DNA of 64,000 nt. Source: an uncultured bacterium (GTDB lineage: Bacteria > Bacillota_I > Bacilli_A > Acholeplasmatales > Anaeroplasmataceae). How positions within the stretch are numbered: position 1 is the stretch's first letter; each line of letters starts with the position of its first letter. Under the pieces are notes generated by a model, which made no database searches, was not told where the DNA came from, and worked only from the letters and a program-made list of their open reading frames with translations. The stretch lies in assembly GCA_949293265.1 (NCBI GenBank), contig CASFCK010000002.1, forward strand, positions 43,609-107,608, given 5' to 3'. The position numbers and the translations under genes were made by a program. Below, one piece after another: positions 45,801 through 54,242 of this stretch.

Positions 45801-46103
45801 TTCTATGTAGCTATAATTGCTTCATTCGTTCGTATTTATACTAAGACTCATGTATATGGTGGCGATCCGATTGGTATAGTTATGTTTGATGAGGTATTTG
45901 ATAAGATGGATAGTAATAGAATGAAAGCTATGATGGATTTCATAACATCTATGCCACTTCAAACTATTATTGCTTGTCCACCACAAAGAATGAGCTTATT
46001 ACAAGATTATGCAGATACAATTTTAATTATGGCTCGTCAAGGTATAAAAGCTCAAGTTATGCCGATTATTAAGAAAGATGGTGAAGCTAATGGGGCTTTT
46101 TAG
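42846..46103 (+). CDS. jetC: JetC-like SMC/MukB-type ATPase
   Basis: 1085 aa. The N-terminal head begins KIRLINWHYLANETINIKDH and has Walker A GPNASGKST (residues 30-38). Coiled coils occupy about 225-440 and 620-880, separated by a hinge-like globular part (about 455-560) containing DPKWQDTIEVYLGNRRF. The C-terminal head carries the ABC signature EKSGGETQ (about 976) and Walker B GIVMFDEVFDKMD (about 1010, catalytic Glu present). The architecture is MukB/JetC-like and distinct from the canonical SMC of ScpAB complexes. All ATPase motifs are intact. It overlaps sepF by 14 nt, so synthesis of the two is coupled. Confidence 0.88.
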   Translation: MKKLTKIRLINWHYLANETINIKDHVLLTGPNASGKSTIMDAIMYVVTGGDTNFNMAANEKSKRDLRGYVKCKLGLDDKEYLRDGDVTGHVALEFHDEKTANDFTVGVVIDAFGELMPVKTLFYLANSKMDDAWFVSSQGMIYSSVVFRKNNPDFEYFLTKREAKRAFRNAFGSINEDFFKLIPKALAFKPIADVKDFIYQNVLEEKEIDVSAIKDTIRSYKELEDTLKLIKTKINDLKEITNIHQELEKIIENKNYVEYLDTLFAKEKVNYDIKDLESNIEKQQSKKASRESDLRQIDREIQGLNQRSKELYNVLANDDTFKHNENITKEIEERERNIVELEQDNTYFLKYVANFKDTIKELRKHNTSRKIFNDLANMSLINLNQNEVDFTRLKLNEAKNLVEQYKQKDNQDLGALAIRKTEIIKNVNEIAIALKKLSQNKVNFPNQLISLRDEIEEGLKRIYNYDIPVFIFAELVEITDPKWQDTIEVYLGNRRFNMIVEPRYYDQALQIFARIKDRHPIYGIGLVNTKKIKSFNSYEPNSLASIMTSDNEDARRYINMTCGNVIMCQNELELEKYNTAITNDYLLYSQYTVRSLNPRIEKPFCGKNAYMSQQKLWEDKANVAKNEYDEVINKIDELDSELELLNSLDFQAILVGLDGAMKLEYEKDTLKGLKIQKEHLNSSSMKEVEDDYNKILDTIKNNEEKRNAIILEIGRIEQNIINLGDKVKEQNELLVTKKADLARLGDTFIAIKDRALEEFNDFVKERSFNEAYNLFLKKYNVKDNTYDTLQDALVTKQYQYINNYDSSFSIGINEMQQYYQELNKLEKTELVKYEQKVRTAREEAELIFKEDFIAKLRANIEQAEIEIGKINETLSHIKFGNDTYEFVFPKSSEYGAFYEMVTSDMTDGSTGIFTSSFEAKYENQIKELFDSLAVDEINSHGVINKFTDYRTYMDYDIKITNQDGESMSYSKVFKEKSGGETQVPFYVAIIASFVRIYTKTHVYGGDPIGIVMFDEVFDKMDSNRMKAMMDFITSMPLQTIIACPPQRMSLLQDYADTILIMARQGIKAQVMPIIKKDGEANGAF

Positions 46104-46413
46104 TCGCAAAAAAGAAGATAAAAGTGTCGTTAAATCAGCGTATGAAAGAATGTTGATGGTACAAATTGAAGACGAAGATGAAGAAGCGGCTGATTTAATA
46201 AATAAGCTTAGAGAAGGACATCCTTTAGTTCTAAATTTTGATAAACTAGATGTGACTAGTGCAAATAAGTTTTTAGCATTTTTTAGCGGGGCTTGTTATG
46301 TATTAGGTGCTAAAAACATTAAAATAAATGAGACTACTTATTTATTTGCTAGAACTGAAGATTTTAATGATGGTTCATTAAATGAGTTTTTAGATGAACT
46401 AGACGAAAATTAA
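46090..46413 (+). CDS. sepF: SepF-like cell division protein
   Basis: 107 aa from the ATG at 46090, after GGTGAAG. It opens MGLFSRKKEDK, a short N-terminal segment that could be the amphipathic membrane anchor, and carries the SepF core VVLNFDKLDVTSANKFLAFF, then SGACYVLGAKNIKINETTYL and FARTED. SepF polymers tether FtsZ to the membrane in Bacillota. The core is complete, but the linker between anchor and core is shorter than in B. subtilis (~151 aa total). It starts inside jetC and ends 26 nt before the ileS T-box promoter spacer. Location in an SMC operon rather than in the ylm/dcw cluster is unusual. Confidence 0.82.
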   Translation: MGLFSRKKEDKSVVKSAYERMLMVQIEDEDEEAADLINKLREGHPLVLNFDKLDVTSANKFLAFFSGACYVLGAKNIKINETTYLFARTEDFNDGSLNEFLDELDEN

Positions 46414-46415
46414 TA

Positions 46416-46444
46416 TTGTTTTTTAAGATTTTTTTTGTTAAAAT
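46416..46444 (+). promoter_or_regulatory. Promoter of the ileS T-box transcript
   Basis: TTGTTT (46416-46421), 17-bp spacer, TAAAAT (46439-46444), directly after the sepF stop. Confidence 0.55.
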
Positions 46445-46449
46445 ATCTT

Positions 46450-46651
46450 TGTTTAGACGGTTTAAATTGAAACTTTAAAAGCGAACTGTGATGGTGAAAG
46501 ACAGGAAGATAAATTTAAACAGATCACTAAATTAACTTAGAGTAATGTCTACGTTTAGCTGCGTTAAAGCTATTAAGTGCTAGTATATACTAGAATTAAG
46601 GTGGTACCGCGGCTATTTCGTCCTTAGATTTTTCTAAGGACTTTTTCTTTT
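46450..46651 (+). ncRNA. T-box riboswitch upstream of ileS, specifier ATC
   Basis: T-box AAGGTGGTACCGCGG at 46598-46612. Stem I contains GTGATGGTGAAAGACAGGAAG, and before its closing strand lies ATC (46523-46525) followed by A, an isoleucine specifier. The terminator TCCTTAG/CTAAGGA (46621-46640) is followed by CTTTTTCTTTT. It controls ileS by uncharged tRNA-Ile. Confidence 0.94.
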
Positions 46652-46664
46652 AGGAGGATGAAGA

Positions 46665-49373
46665 ATGCAAGATTATAAAGATACCTTATTTATGGGTAAA
46701 ACAAGCTTTGAGATGCGAGGTAATTTAGGACAAAAGGAGCCTCAAATTGAAGAAAATTGGGAAAAGAATGATTTATTTCATAAACGTTTAAGTAAAAATA
46801 AAGGTAATAAAGAATACACTTTACATGATGGTCCACCTTATGCTAATGGGGATATTCATTTAGGTCATTCTTTAAATAAAATATTAAAAGATTTTGTTGT
46901 TAGATATAAAAATATGCAAGGTTTTTACTCTTATTATATTGCTGGTTGGGACACCCATGGTTTACCGATTGAAGTAGCAGTTACTAAAAAGGGAATTAAA
47001 CGTAAAGAAATCTCTATTTCTGAATTTAGAAAGCATTGTTATGAATATGCAATAAAGCAAGTTGAACGCCAAAAAGTTGGTTTTAAGCGTTTAGGTGTAT
47101 TAGCAAATTGGGATGAATCTTATTTAACTTTACAAAAAGAATTTGAACGTGATCAAGTAAAAGTTTTTGCAAAAATGGTTGAAAAAGGCTTAATATATAA
47201 AGGCTTAAAACCAGTTTATTGGTCTCCTTCAAGTGAATCAGCGCTAGCTGAGGCTGAAATTGAATATTATGATAAAGAAGATTCATCAATTTATTTCACA
47301 CTACCTTTAGTTACTGATGATGAAGCCTTTAAAGATGCTAAATTTTTAGTTTGGACAACTACACCATGGACTATTCCAGCTAATTTAGCTGTTTGTGCTG
47401 GACCAGAAATTAAATATGTATTAGCTAAAACTAATAAAGGAAAATTAATATTTGGTCTAGACTTATTAAATAAACTAAGCGAATTATTAGATTTAGGTGA
47501 TGTTGAAATACTACATGAATATATGGGAACAGAACTTGAAGGCCTAAAATATAAACACCCACTATATGATCGTGTTTCACCATGCATTTTAGGAGATTAT
47601 GTTTCAACAGAAGATGGTTCAGGTTTAGTTCACATTGCCCCTGGCCATGGTGAAGATGATTATAATGTTGGCAAGATATATCATTTAGATGTTTTATGTC
47701 CAGTTGATAATAAAGGCTTTATGACTAGTGAAGCCGGTAAATATGAAGGCATGTTTTATGCTGATTGTAATGAAGCTGTAATCGCAGATTTAGCTGATTG
47801 TGATAATTTATTAAAAGTTGTTAAGATCACCCATAGTTACCCACATGATTGGCGTACTAAAAAACCAGTAATATTTAGAGCCACACCACAATGGTTTGCT
47901 TCAATCGACAAAATTAAAGATGAATTATTAGAAAATGTTAAAAATGTTACTTGGTATCCAAAATGGGGTGACATTAGAATGACTAATATGATTAAAGATC
48001 GTCATGATTGGTGTATTAGTCGTCAAAGAGTATGGGGTGTACCAATTCCTATTTTCTATTGTGAAGATGGAACTCCGGTTTTAGATCAAGTTGTATTTAA
48101 ACATATTTCTGATTTATTTGGCCAATATGGTTCTAATGTTTGGTTTGAAAGAGAAGCTAAAGAATTATTACCAGAAGGTTATACTAATAGTCATTCACCA
48201 AATGGAATTTTTACTAAAGAAAAAGATATAATGGATGTTTGGTTTGATAGTGGTTCAAGCTATATGACATTATTACGTCATAATTTAAAATTCCCAGCTG
48301 ATTTATATTTAGAAGGTGCTGATCAATATCGTGGTTGGTTTAATTCAAGTTTGATTACAGGAACTGCCATGTTTAATCAAGCTCCTTATAAAACAGTAGT
48401 TACGCATGGCTTTACTCTAGATGGTGAAGGCAGAAAAATGTCAAAATCTTTAGGTAATGTAATTGATCCGGCTGATGTATGTAAGCAAAATGGGGCTGAC
48501 GTTTTAAGATTATGGGTTGCGTCTGTTGATTATCAATCAGATATGCCAATTAGTAAAGAATTATTAAAACAAATCAGTGAAACTTATCGTAAAATAAGAA
48601 ATACGATTAAGTTTATGTTAGCTAATACAAACGATTTTAACCCTAGCGATAGTTTAAAATATGAAGAATTAGCAAATGTAGATAAATATATATATATCAA
48701 GTTTAATGAATATTTAGCTGATATATATAAAGCTTATGATACATTTAGATTTGGTGATGTATATCGTCTAACAAACACTTTTATAAATAACACATTAAGC
48801 TCATTCTATCTAGATTTTATTAAAGATATTTTATATATACTAGATCCAAAAGATAAATGCCGTTTAAGTGTTCAAACAACCTTATATTTTATCTTATTAA
48901 ATTTATTAAAGGTATTAACACCTATAATTCCTCATACTACAAGTGAAGCATATAATGCTATGCCATATAAAACAGAAGAAGATATTTATTTAGAAAATAT
49001 GGTTGAACCTAAATTACATTTAGATGATGAATTAGAAGCTAATTTTGATAAATTTATGACACATCGTCAAGATATCTTAAAAGCTTTAGAAGAAGCAAGA
49101 GCTAATAAGATAATAGGTAAAAGTTTTAATGCAAAATTAACAATTTATGGACCTAAAGAATATTTAAAATTATTAGAATCTTTAAATAGTAATTTAGCTC
49201 AAATATTAATTGTTTCACAACTTGAAATGAAAGAAGACACATTTATTCATTACGAAGTTAAAGAAGCAGTAGGGCATGTTTGTAGTCGTTGTTGGATGAT
49301 TGTTGAAGAAGAATTAGAAGATGGCTTATGTCATCGTTGTTCAAATATTGTGAATGAAAGAAAAAAAGCTTAA
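46665..49373 (+). CDS. ileS: Isoleucyl-tRNA synthetase
   Basis: 902 aa class Ia synthetase. HIGH motif is PPYANGDIHLGHSLNK (HLGH at 65-68), the CP1 editing domain holds VWTTTPWTIPANLA and GTGLV-like GSGLVHIAPGHGEDD, and the KMSKS motif is GRKMSKSLGNV (about 592). The C-terminal zinc site has CSRCW (about 872) and CHRC (about 889), characteristic of the bacterial-type enzyme. AGGAGGATG lies just before the ATG. Its end overlaps the SepM-like protease gene by 20 nt. Confidence 0.97.
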   Translation: MQDYKDTLFMGKTSFEMRGNLGQKEPQIEENWEKNDLFHKRLSKNKGNKEYTLHDGPPYANGDIHLGHSLNKILKDFVVRYKNMQGFYSYYIAGWDTHGLPIEVAVTKKGIKRKEISISEFRKHCYEYAIKQVERQKVGFKRLGVLANWDESYLTLQKEFERDQVKVFAKMVEKGLIYKGLKPVYWSPSSESALAEAEIEYYDKEDSSIYFTLPLVTDDEAFKDAKFLVWTTTPWTIPANLAVCAGPEIKYVLAKTNKGKLIFGLDLLNKLSELLDLGDVEILHEYMGTELEGLKYKHPLYDRVSPCILGDYVSTEDGSGLVHIAPGHGEDDYNVGKIYHLDVLCPVDNKGFMTSEAGKYEGMFYADCNEAVIADLADCDNLLKVVKITHSYPHDWRTKKPVIFRATPQWFASIDKIKDELLENVKNVTWYPKWGDIRMTNMIKDRHDWCISRQRVWGVPIPIFYCEDGTPVLDQVVFKHISDLFGQYGSNVWFEREAKELLPEGYTNSHSPNGIFTKEKDIMDVWFDSGSSYMTLLRHNLKFPADLYLEGADQYRGWFNSSLITGTAMFNQAPYKTVVTHGFTLDGEGRKMSKSLGNVIDPADVCKQNGADVLRLWVASVDYQSDMPISKELLKQISETYRKIRNTIKFMLANTNDFNPSDSLKYEELANVDKYIYIKFNEYLADIYKAYDTFRFGDVYRLTNTFINNTLSSFYLDFIKDILYILDPKDKCRLSVQTTLYFILLNLLKVLTPIIPHTTSEAYNAMPYKTEEDIYLENMVEPKLHLDDELEANFDKFMTHRQDILKALEEARANKIIGKSFNAKLTIYGPKEYLKLLESLNSNLAQILIVSQLEMKEDTFIHYEVKEAVGHVCSRCWMIVEEELEDGLCHRCSNIVNERKKA

Positions 49374-50358
49374 ATTACGCCATATTATACCAATTTTTGT
49401 AGCTTTAATTATCAATGCTTTTCTTTTATTTATTACTACATATAGAACTAATTATTCGCTAACATTACCGGGTGGATTAGTTTTATCTAATGATATAGTT
49501 AGCATTGATAATGCTAAAAAAAGTAAAGGTAGTTATGAAACGATATATGTGGTTTCATTTAATAAATCAACTATATTTCAAAACTTTATTTGCAAATATG
49601 CTAAGATGGTATCAATGGATTTAATTGATACTAATAGTAGACATTTTACTGATAGAGAAAATTATTTAATGGGTGAAATAGAACACAACTCATCAGTCTC
49701 TAGTACCATTATTAGTACATATAATTTAGCTAGAAATAACAATTTAGATGTTAATATTGACTATTATTTAAATGGATTTTATGTAACATATTATTATGAG
49801 CAATCAGCTTGGCAAATAGGTGATCAAATCATTGCGATAAACGATATTGCAATTGAAAATCTATATTCTAATTTAACGATTGATTCTGGTTGGCTTAACT
49901 TTGAAATAGGAACTAAAATCACCTACATTCGCGATGGTAAAACTTATAATAGCTTAGCCGAAGATGAAAAAGACAATGTTTATTGTTATCCTAATTATGT
50001 TATCGATTATGATACCATTAATCCTAAAGTTACAATTAATCGCGGCTTTACAAATGGTCCAAGCGGTGGTTTATTAAGAAGTTTATCACTTTATGATGAT
50101 TTAGTGAGTATTGATTTAACTAAAGGTCTTAGAATAGCCGGAACAGGCACAATCTCAGAAACCGGTACTGTTGGGGCTATAGGCGGAATTAAACAAAAGA
50201 TTTATACAGCATATAGTTATGATGTTGATATCTTTTTCTGCCCCCAAGCTAATTACGAAGAGGCATTAGAAATGTATAAATCTTTAGATACTAATATGAA
50301 ACTTTATCAGGTTAGTACTTTAAGTGAAGCATTAGAGGTTTTATATGACTTGTCTTAA
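49354..50358 (+). CDS. SepM/YlbL-like membrane PDZ-Lon protease
   Basis: 334 aa. An N-terminal membrane anchor (IIPIFVALIINAFLLFITTY) is followed by an extracellular PDZ domain (WQIGDQIIAINDIAIENLYS, about 150-170) and a Lon-type Ser-Lys catalytic domain. The Ser is in GPSGGLLRSL (about 236) and the Lys in GAIGGIKQKI (about 279). The family consensus GPSAGL is GPSGGL here, a mild change beside the nucleophile. Relatives trim exported peptides or membrane proteins (for example SepM in competence signalling, YlbL in checkpoint recovery). Translationally coupled to ileS. Confidence 0.85.
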   Translation: MKEKKLKLRHIIPIFVALIINAFLLFITTYRTNYSLTLPGGLVLSNDIVSIDNAKKSKGSYETIYVVSFNKSTIFQNFICKYAKMVSMDLIDTNSRHFTDRENYLMGEIEHNSSVSSTIISTYNLARNNNLDVNIDYYLNGFYVTYYYEQSAWQIGDQIIAINDIAIENLYSNLTIDSGWLNFEIGTKITYIRDGKTYNSLAEDEKDNVYCYPNYVIDYDTINPKVTINRGFTNGPSGGLLRSLSLYDDLVSIDLTKGLRIAGTGTISETGTVGAIGGIKQKIYTAYSYDVDIFFCPQANYEEALEMYKSLDTNMKLYQVSTLSEALEVLYDLS

Positions 50359-50539
50359 AGCAGTATTATTAAGTTTATTAATTACATTGATATTTATTTC
50401 TGGTCCTCTAGCAGTAATAATTAATTGTTTTATTTTTCAAGAATTATTATGGTTATTTATCTTTTTATTAGTAGTGTTATTTATAATAGGTGTCTTAATA
50501 TTTAGATTTTATTATCTTAAATTGAGGAATAAAAAATAA
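50345..50539 (+). CDS. Small two-helix membrane protein
   Basis: 64 aa overlapping the protease gene by 14 nt. Two hydrophobic helices are joined by a short turn, ending in a basic tail RFYYLKLRNKK. No family recognised. Its stop lies in the stem of a very strong terminator. The overlap with the protease suggests joint expression, but no partner role can be claimed. Confidence 0.5.
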   Translation: MTCLKAVLLSLLITLIFISGPLAVIINCFIFQELLWLFIFLLVVLFIIGVLIFRFYYLKLRNKK

Positions 50540-50558
50540 TTTTTATTCCTCTTTTTTT
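50524..50558 (+). terminator. Terminator of the ileS operon
   Basis: Perfect 12-bp stem GAGGAATAAAAA/TTTTTATTCCTC with loop ATAA, followed by seven T's; it overlaps the last stop codon. Confidence 0.93.
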
Positions 50559-50639
50559 AAATTATGGCGTAATTCCAATAAAAAAACACTATATACATTA
50601 ATTTCAAAAAATGGTATAATTTAAAAAGAGGTTGATTGT

Positions 50640-51500
50640 ATGCTTTTTCGATATTATTTTTTCAAAGAGGGAACAAGGCGTTATGATGTAGCTGATTTAA
50701 TTAGTTATTTTAATGCTAATCCTTATATTGATATTTTAAATAAAAATGAAGCGGAAAAGGTTGCGCATTATTATAACCCTACCTTAGATTTTTCTTTTGA
50801 CTTTATTATAGCTTCTAAATCTAGTGTACCTAATATTGAAAGATTAGATCCTAGATATGTAGAAGTTAATTTAAAAGTAGAGTTTAATGTATTGTTACCT
50901 ACCTATGACGTGGAATTAATCTTAAATATTTGTGAAGACATAACCAAAATGTTTAATTTTTATGTTTATAATGAAGTTTTTGAAGATGTTTCTCCATTTA
51001 AGCGCAGTTTAATGATTAAGGCTTTTGAGATAGTTAAATTAGCTTATAAAAATAAATATCCTCAAGAAATAGCTAATTACTATCGATTAGATAAAGAAAA
51101 TTTAAATAAAGTGTATGATTATCTACAACAATCAAGCATAATTAGTGATTTACTTAAAATCGATAATGTAATAGTGCCTAAAATTGCTTTCTATGCTGTA
51201 GATGGTAAGAGAAAAATCTATACAGCTATTGAAATCAATCCAATAGAACCATTTGTCTTCCCATTATTTGTAGATATGGTTCATATCAATAATGAAGAAA
51301 TGGATATGTTCATTTCTAGTGAAGAGTTATATAATCAAACCAAAAAATTATTTCACCCAATTGAATCAAGTATAAATTCTTTATTTTATACTACTCCTAA
51401 AGAAATCAAAAAAATAAATAAAATTTTAACTAAAGTAAATTTCTCACCATTAATCTTAGAACTTAAAAAAGTTGATTTTAGCAAAGTCTTAGATATATAA
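50640..51500 (+). CDS. Uncharacterised protein
   Basis: 286 aa, with an extended -10 TGG-TATAAT at 50613-50618 and GAGGTTG before the ATG. Segments include [19 protein letters not shown] (beta strand), then a helical part with a possible HTH-like [20 protein letters not shown] (about 141-160), and a beta-rich region [20 protein letters not shown]. No signal peptide or membrane helix. I do not recognise the family. It precedes deoC by 11 nt with AAAGGAGG, so it is probably co-transcribed with nucleoside salvage genes. Confidence 0.5.
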   Translation: MLFRYYFFKEGTRRYDVADLISYFNANPYIDILNKNEAEKVAHYYNPTLDFSFDFIIASKSSVPNIERLDPRYVEVNLKVEFNVLLPTYDVELILNICEDITKMFNFYVYNEVFEDVSPFKRSLMIKAFEIVKLAYKNKYPQEIANYYRLDKENLNKVYDYLQQSSIISDLLKIDNVIVPKIAFYAVDGKRKIYTAIEINPIEPFVFPLFVDMVHINNEEMDMFISSEELYNQTKKLFHPIESSINSLFYTTPKEIKKINKILTKVNFSPLILELKKVDFSKVLDI

Positions 51501-51511
51501 AGGAGGTTTTT

Positions 51512-52165
51512 ATGGATTACGCTAAATATATCGATCATACTTTATTAAAAGCTACAGCTACTAAAGCTGAAATTACTAAATTATTAGAAGAAGCTAAAGA
51601 ATATCATTTTAAGTCTGTTTGTGTAAACCCCTATTATGTTAGCTATGCCAAAGAAGTTTTACGCGATACTGATGTTTTAGTTTGTACAGTTATTGGTTTT
51701 CCGTTAGGGCAAAATACTACTAATGTTAAAGTCTTAGAAACAAAAGACGCGATTCTAAATGGGGCAGATGAAATAGATATGGTAATTAATGTTGCTGCTA
51801 TAAAAGATAAAGATGATAAATTAGTAGAAACTGAAATAAGAGCTATAAAAGAAGCATGTGGCCCTAGGACATTAAAAGTTATTTTAGAAACATGTTATTT
51901 AACAGATGAAGAAATAGTACGCGCATCTAAGTTAGCAAAAAAAGCTAATGCTGATTTTGTTAAAACATCAACAGGATTTGGTTCTAATGGAGCTACAATA
52001 GAAGCTGTAAAATTAATGCGTGAAACAGTAGGTAAAACAATGGGTGTTAAAGCTTCTGGTGGGATTAGAAGCAAAGAAGATATGGAAAAAATGATAGAAG
52101 TTGGAGCTACTAGAATCGGAGCTTCAGCGGGAGTAAAAATTATGGAGGCCTATAAAAATGAGTAA
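51512..52165 (+). CDS. deoC: Deoxyribose-phosphate aldolase
   Basis: 217 aa, normal length. Class I aldolase with the Schiff-base Lys in [15 protein letters not shown] (about 150) and the second conserved Lys in [11 protein letters not shown] (about 181). It opens [16 protein letters not shown], typical of DeoC. It cleaves 2-deoxyribose-5-phosphate to acetaldehyde and glyceraldehyde-3-phosphate. Overlaps deoD by 8 nt. Confidence 0.96.
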   Translation: MDYAKYIDHTLLKATATKAEITKLLEEAKEYHFKSVCVNPYYVSYAKEVLRDTDVLVCTVIGFPLGQNTTNVKVLETKDAILNGADEIDMVINVAAIKDKDDKLVETEIRAIKEACGPRTLKVILETCYLTDEEIVRASKLAKKANADFVKTSTGFGSNGATIEAVKLMRETVGKTMGVKASGGIRSKEDMEKMIEVGATRIGASAGVKIMEAYKNE

Positions 52166-52883
52166 TATTCCAACCCCACACATTTCGTGTGATGATCAAA
52201 ACAAGATTGCTAAGGTAGTTTTAATGCCTGGTGACCCTTTAAGAGCAAAATTTATTGCTGAAACTTTTTTAACTGACATTTTCCCAATTAATACAACTAG
52301 AGGGATGTTAGGTTATACAGGTAAATATAAAGGCAAATGGATTAGTGTAATGGGTTCAGGTATGGGTATGCCATCTATTGGTATATATTCATATGAACTA
52401 TATAAATTTTATGATGTTGATACAATTATTAGAATTGGTTCAGCAGGTGCCTATAGCGAAAGATTAAAAATTTATGATACTGTTTTAGTTACTGAAGCAT
52501 ATAGTGAATCTAGTTTTGCAAAAACAGCATGGCAAATGCGAGGTAAAAAGTTAAAGAGCAGTAAAGCAGTTAATAATAAACTTATTAAAATAGCAAATAA
52601 ATTAAATATACCATTAAAAGAAGCAATTTGTCATTCTTCAGATGTCTTCTATGGTAATAAAGATTATAGAATTATTAGAGACACTTATGGTTGTGAATGT
52701 GTTGAAATGGAAAGCTTTGCCTTGTTTGCTAATGCAAAAGCAACGAATAAAAAAGCAGCTTGCTTATTAACTATTTCAGATTCATTTATAACTCATGAAG
52801 TTACATCAGCTGAAGAAAGACAAAATTCATTCACAAATATGATGAAAATAGCTTTAGAAATGGCTACAACAAAATTAAGATAA
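52158..52883 (+). CDS. deoD: Purine-nucleoside phosphorylase, DeoD type
   Basis: 241 aa hexameric-type PNP. Motifs: [18 protein letters not shown] (phosphate binding), [26 protein letters not shown] and [13 protein letters not shown] (purine and ribose site), plus [12 protein letters not shown] with the catalytic Asp. With deoC it supports purine deoxynucleoside salvage. GGAGG precedes the ATG. A terminator overlaps its end. Confidence 0.96.
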   Translation: MSNIPTPHISCDDQNKIAKVVLMPGDPLRAKFIAETFLTDIFPINTTRGMLGYTGKYKGKWISVMGSGMGMPSIGIYSYELYKFYDVDTIIRIGSAGAYSERLKIYDTVLVTEAYSESSFAKTAWQMRGKKLKSSKAVNNKLIKIANKLNIPLKEAICHSSDVFYGNKDYRIIRDTYGCECVEMESFALFANAKATNKKAACLLTISDSFITHEVTSAEERQNSFTNMMKIALEMATTKLR

Positions 52884-52908
52884 GAGAAGGAAACTTCTCT
52901 TATTTTTT
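52881..52908 (+). terminator. Terminator after deoD
   Basis: AAGAGAAG, loop GAAA, CTTCTCTT, then ATTTTTTT. Confidence 0.88.
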
Positions 52909-53059
52909 TAAAAAACAGCTAAACTAAAGGCTTTTATAATTTTAAAATTGTAATATCTTTAATAAAAAAATACGGTTTTTCTTTTTATGCTAAAAAAGAA
53001 TAATTTAAAGCAAAAAAAATAAATAAAAATATATTATTTTTCTTATTGTAAATTTTATT

Positions 53060-53087
53060 ATTAAAAAAATCGCTAAATAGCGATTTT
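53060..53087 (-). terminator. Candidate minus-strand terminator in the deoD-ssb spacer
   Basis: AAAATCGCT and AGCGATTTT form a 9-bp stem (53066-53087). Read on the minus strand it is followed by a T-run (complement of the A-run at 53063-53069). It could end transcripts coming from the minus-strand HAD gene after crossing ssb. Confidence 0.5.
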
Positions 53088-53114
53088 GTAATCAAAAATT
53101 TTTTTGTTATATTA

Positions 53115-53128
53115 CCTCCGAAAGGAGG
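53115..53128 (+). promoter_or_regulatory. Hairpin that would sequester the ssb ribosome-binding site
   Basis: CCTCC (53115-53119), GAAA tetraloop and GGAGG (53124-53128) form a perfect 5-bp stem, and the GGAGG is the Shine-Dalgarno of ssb. It matters only for transcripts starting upstream of about 53115; the local promoter is predicted to start near 53120 and would omit the 5' arm. Confidence 0.4.
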
Positions 53129-53132
53129 AAGT

Positions 53133-53471
53133 ATGTACAATTATTTTATGCTAGTTGGCCGTATAGCTAAGGAAGTCGAAATAAAAACTCTTGAAGATGG
53201 TAGAAACGTTTTAAATTTATTAATCATAGTACAAAGACCTTTCCGTAACCAAGATGGTGAATTTGAAAACGATCTATTACGCGTTACATTATGGGAAGGA
53301 ACAGCTGAAATAGTTTCTGATAATGTAAGAAAAGGCGCAATGATTGCGATTAAAGGTAGAATAGTTTCTAACAAAAAAACTAATCAAGAGGGACAAAATA
53401 TTTATCAGACAGAATTAGTTGGTGAACGAGTTGTCTTTTTTTCCAATGTTGATACAAAGGTTGAAGGCTAA
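53133..53471 (+). CDS. ssb: Single-stranded DNA-binding protein, short form
   Basis: 112 aa OB-fold protein: NYFMLVGRIAKEVEIKTLED, FENDLLRVTLWEGTAEIV and GAMIAIKGRIVSNKK. It ends at NVDTKVEG and lacks the disordered linker and acidic tip (DDxPF-type) of the essential SSB that recruits replication proteins. In length it resembles SsbB/YwpH-like paralogues, so a second full-length ssb is expected elsewhere. GGAGG lies 4 nt before the ATG. Its 3' end overlaps the convergent HAD gene. Confidence 0.85.
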   Translation: MYNYFMLVGRIAKEVEIKTLEDGRNVLNLLIIVQRPFRNQDGEFENDLLRVTLWEGTAEIVSDNVRKGAMIAIKGRIVSNKKTNQEGQNIYQTELVGERVVFFSNVDTKVEG

Positions 53472-53486
53472 AAGCCTTCTTTTTTT
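53463..53486 (+). terminator. Terminator after ssb
   Basis: GAAGGC, loop TAAAA, GCCTTC, then eight T's; it overlaps the ssb stop and the 3' end of the minus-strand HAD gene. Confidence 0.88.
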
Positions 53487-54199
53487 AAATAATTTGCAAC
53501 CCCATTTTCATCATTAGACAAGGTTACAACAAAATTATAATTAAATAATTCATGATGACTATTAGCCATAATAACACCAATATCAGCTTCCTTTAACATA
53601 TCTAGGTCACCTAAATCATCACCAAAAGCGATTATTTTTTCATTAGGGAACAATTTCCTAAATTCTTGAACCCCATTTCCCTTAGTAGTTGGGCAAAACT
53701 TATTAATATTTGTATTAATATAAGTTGTAAAATCTAAATTTAATTTATTAGCTAGTTTAAGACCAATTGTTTTAAAGTCGTCATGATAAACAATTTTATA
53801 ACTTTTTGTTTTATATGTTTCTAAATTTGCATATTTAGCATAATTATGTTTAGCTAAATATTCTAAATCATCCGTGACAAATCCATCGCCTGATTCGACG
53901 AGAATAGTATTAATATGATTTTCTTTTAACTTCTTAATTAGATAATTAGTAGTATTTGCATCAATAGGCTTTTCATAAATAAGCTCATCTTTAAAATTAT
54001 AAATAGTATTACCACCATTTAAGATTTGATAATGAGGTTTAAATAATTTACAAATATCTTTAGTAGCCGCAAATGAACGTGCGCTATTAAAAACAACTAA
54101 ATGTCTTTTAGCTACATCATTTAAAACAGTAATAGTATAAGGCGAAATAATCCCTTCATTATTTAATAGAGTATCATCTAAATCTAGCATAATTATCAT
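53468..54199 (-). CDS. HAD-superfamily hydrolase, Cof type
   Basis: About 243 aa from the ATG at 54199 (GGTGAT 4 nt upstream; earlier TTG/GTG codons lie in that site). Motif I IMLDLDDTLLNNEG, motif II VVFNSARSFA, a C2 cap, and the C-terminal motif IIAFGDDLGDLDMLKEADIG with the metal-binding Asp residues. Cof-type enzymes are sugar- or nucleotide-phosphatases; the substrate is unknown. Convergent with ssb with a 4-nt overlap of stop codons. Confidence 0.85.
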   Translation of the reverse strand: MIIMLDLDDTLLNNEGIISPYTITVLNDVAKRHLVVFNSARSFAATKDICKLFKPHYQILNGGNTIYNFKDELIYEKPIDANTTNYLIKKLKENHINTILVESGDGFVTDDLEYLAKHNYAKYANLETYKTKSYKIVYHDDFKTIGLKLANKLNLDFTTYINTNINKFCPTTKGNGVQEFRKLFPNEKIIAFGDDLGDLDMLKEADIGVIMANSHHELFNYNFVVTLSNDENGVANYLKKEGF

Positions 54200-54242
54200 A
54201 ATAATCACCAAGTTATTATAACATATAAATAATATTAAAGAG

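Larger units (their letters stand above)
52909..53132. other. AT-rich spacer between deoD and ssb
   Basis: No coding region. The only notable parts are the hairpin at 53066-53087 and the ssb promoter (TTGTAA 53086-53091, 16-bp spacer, TATATT 53108-53113). Confidence 0.5.

Noticed and set aside
40853..49373. Search for a JetD nuclease near jetABC
   Set aside because: All reading frames on both strands between the exporter terminator and the end of ileS are accounted for by jetABC, sepF, T-box and ileS; no Toprim-like protein is present.
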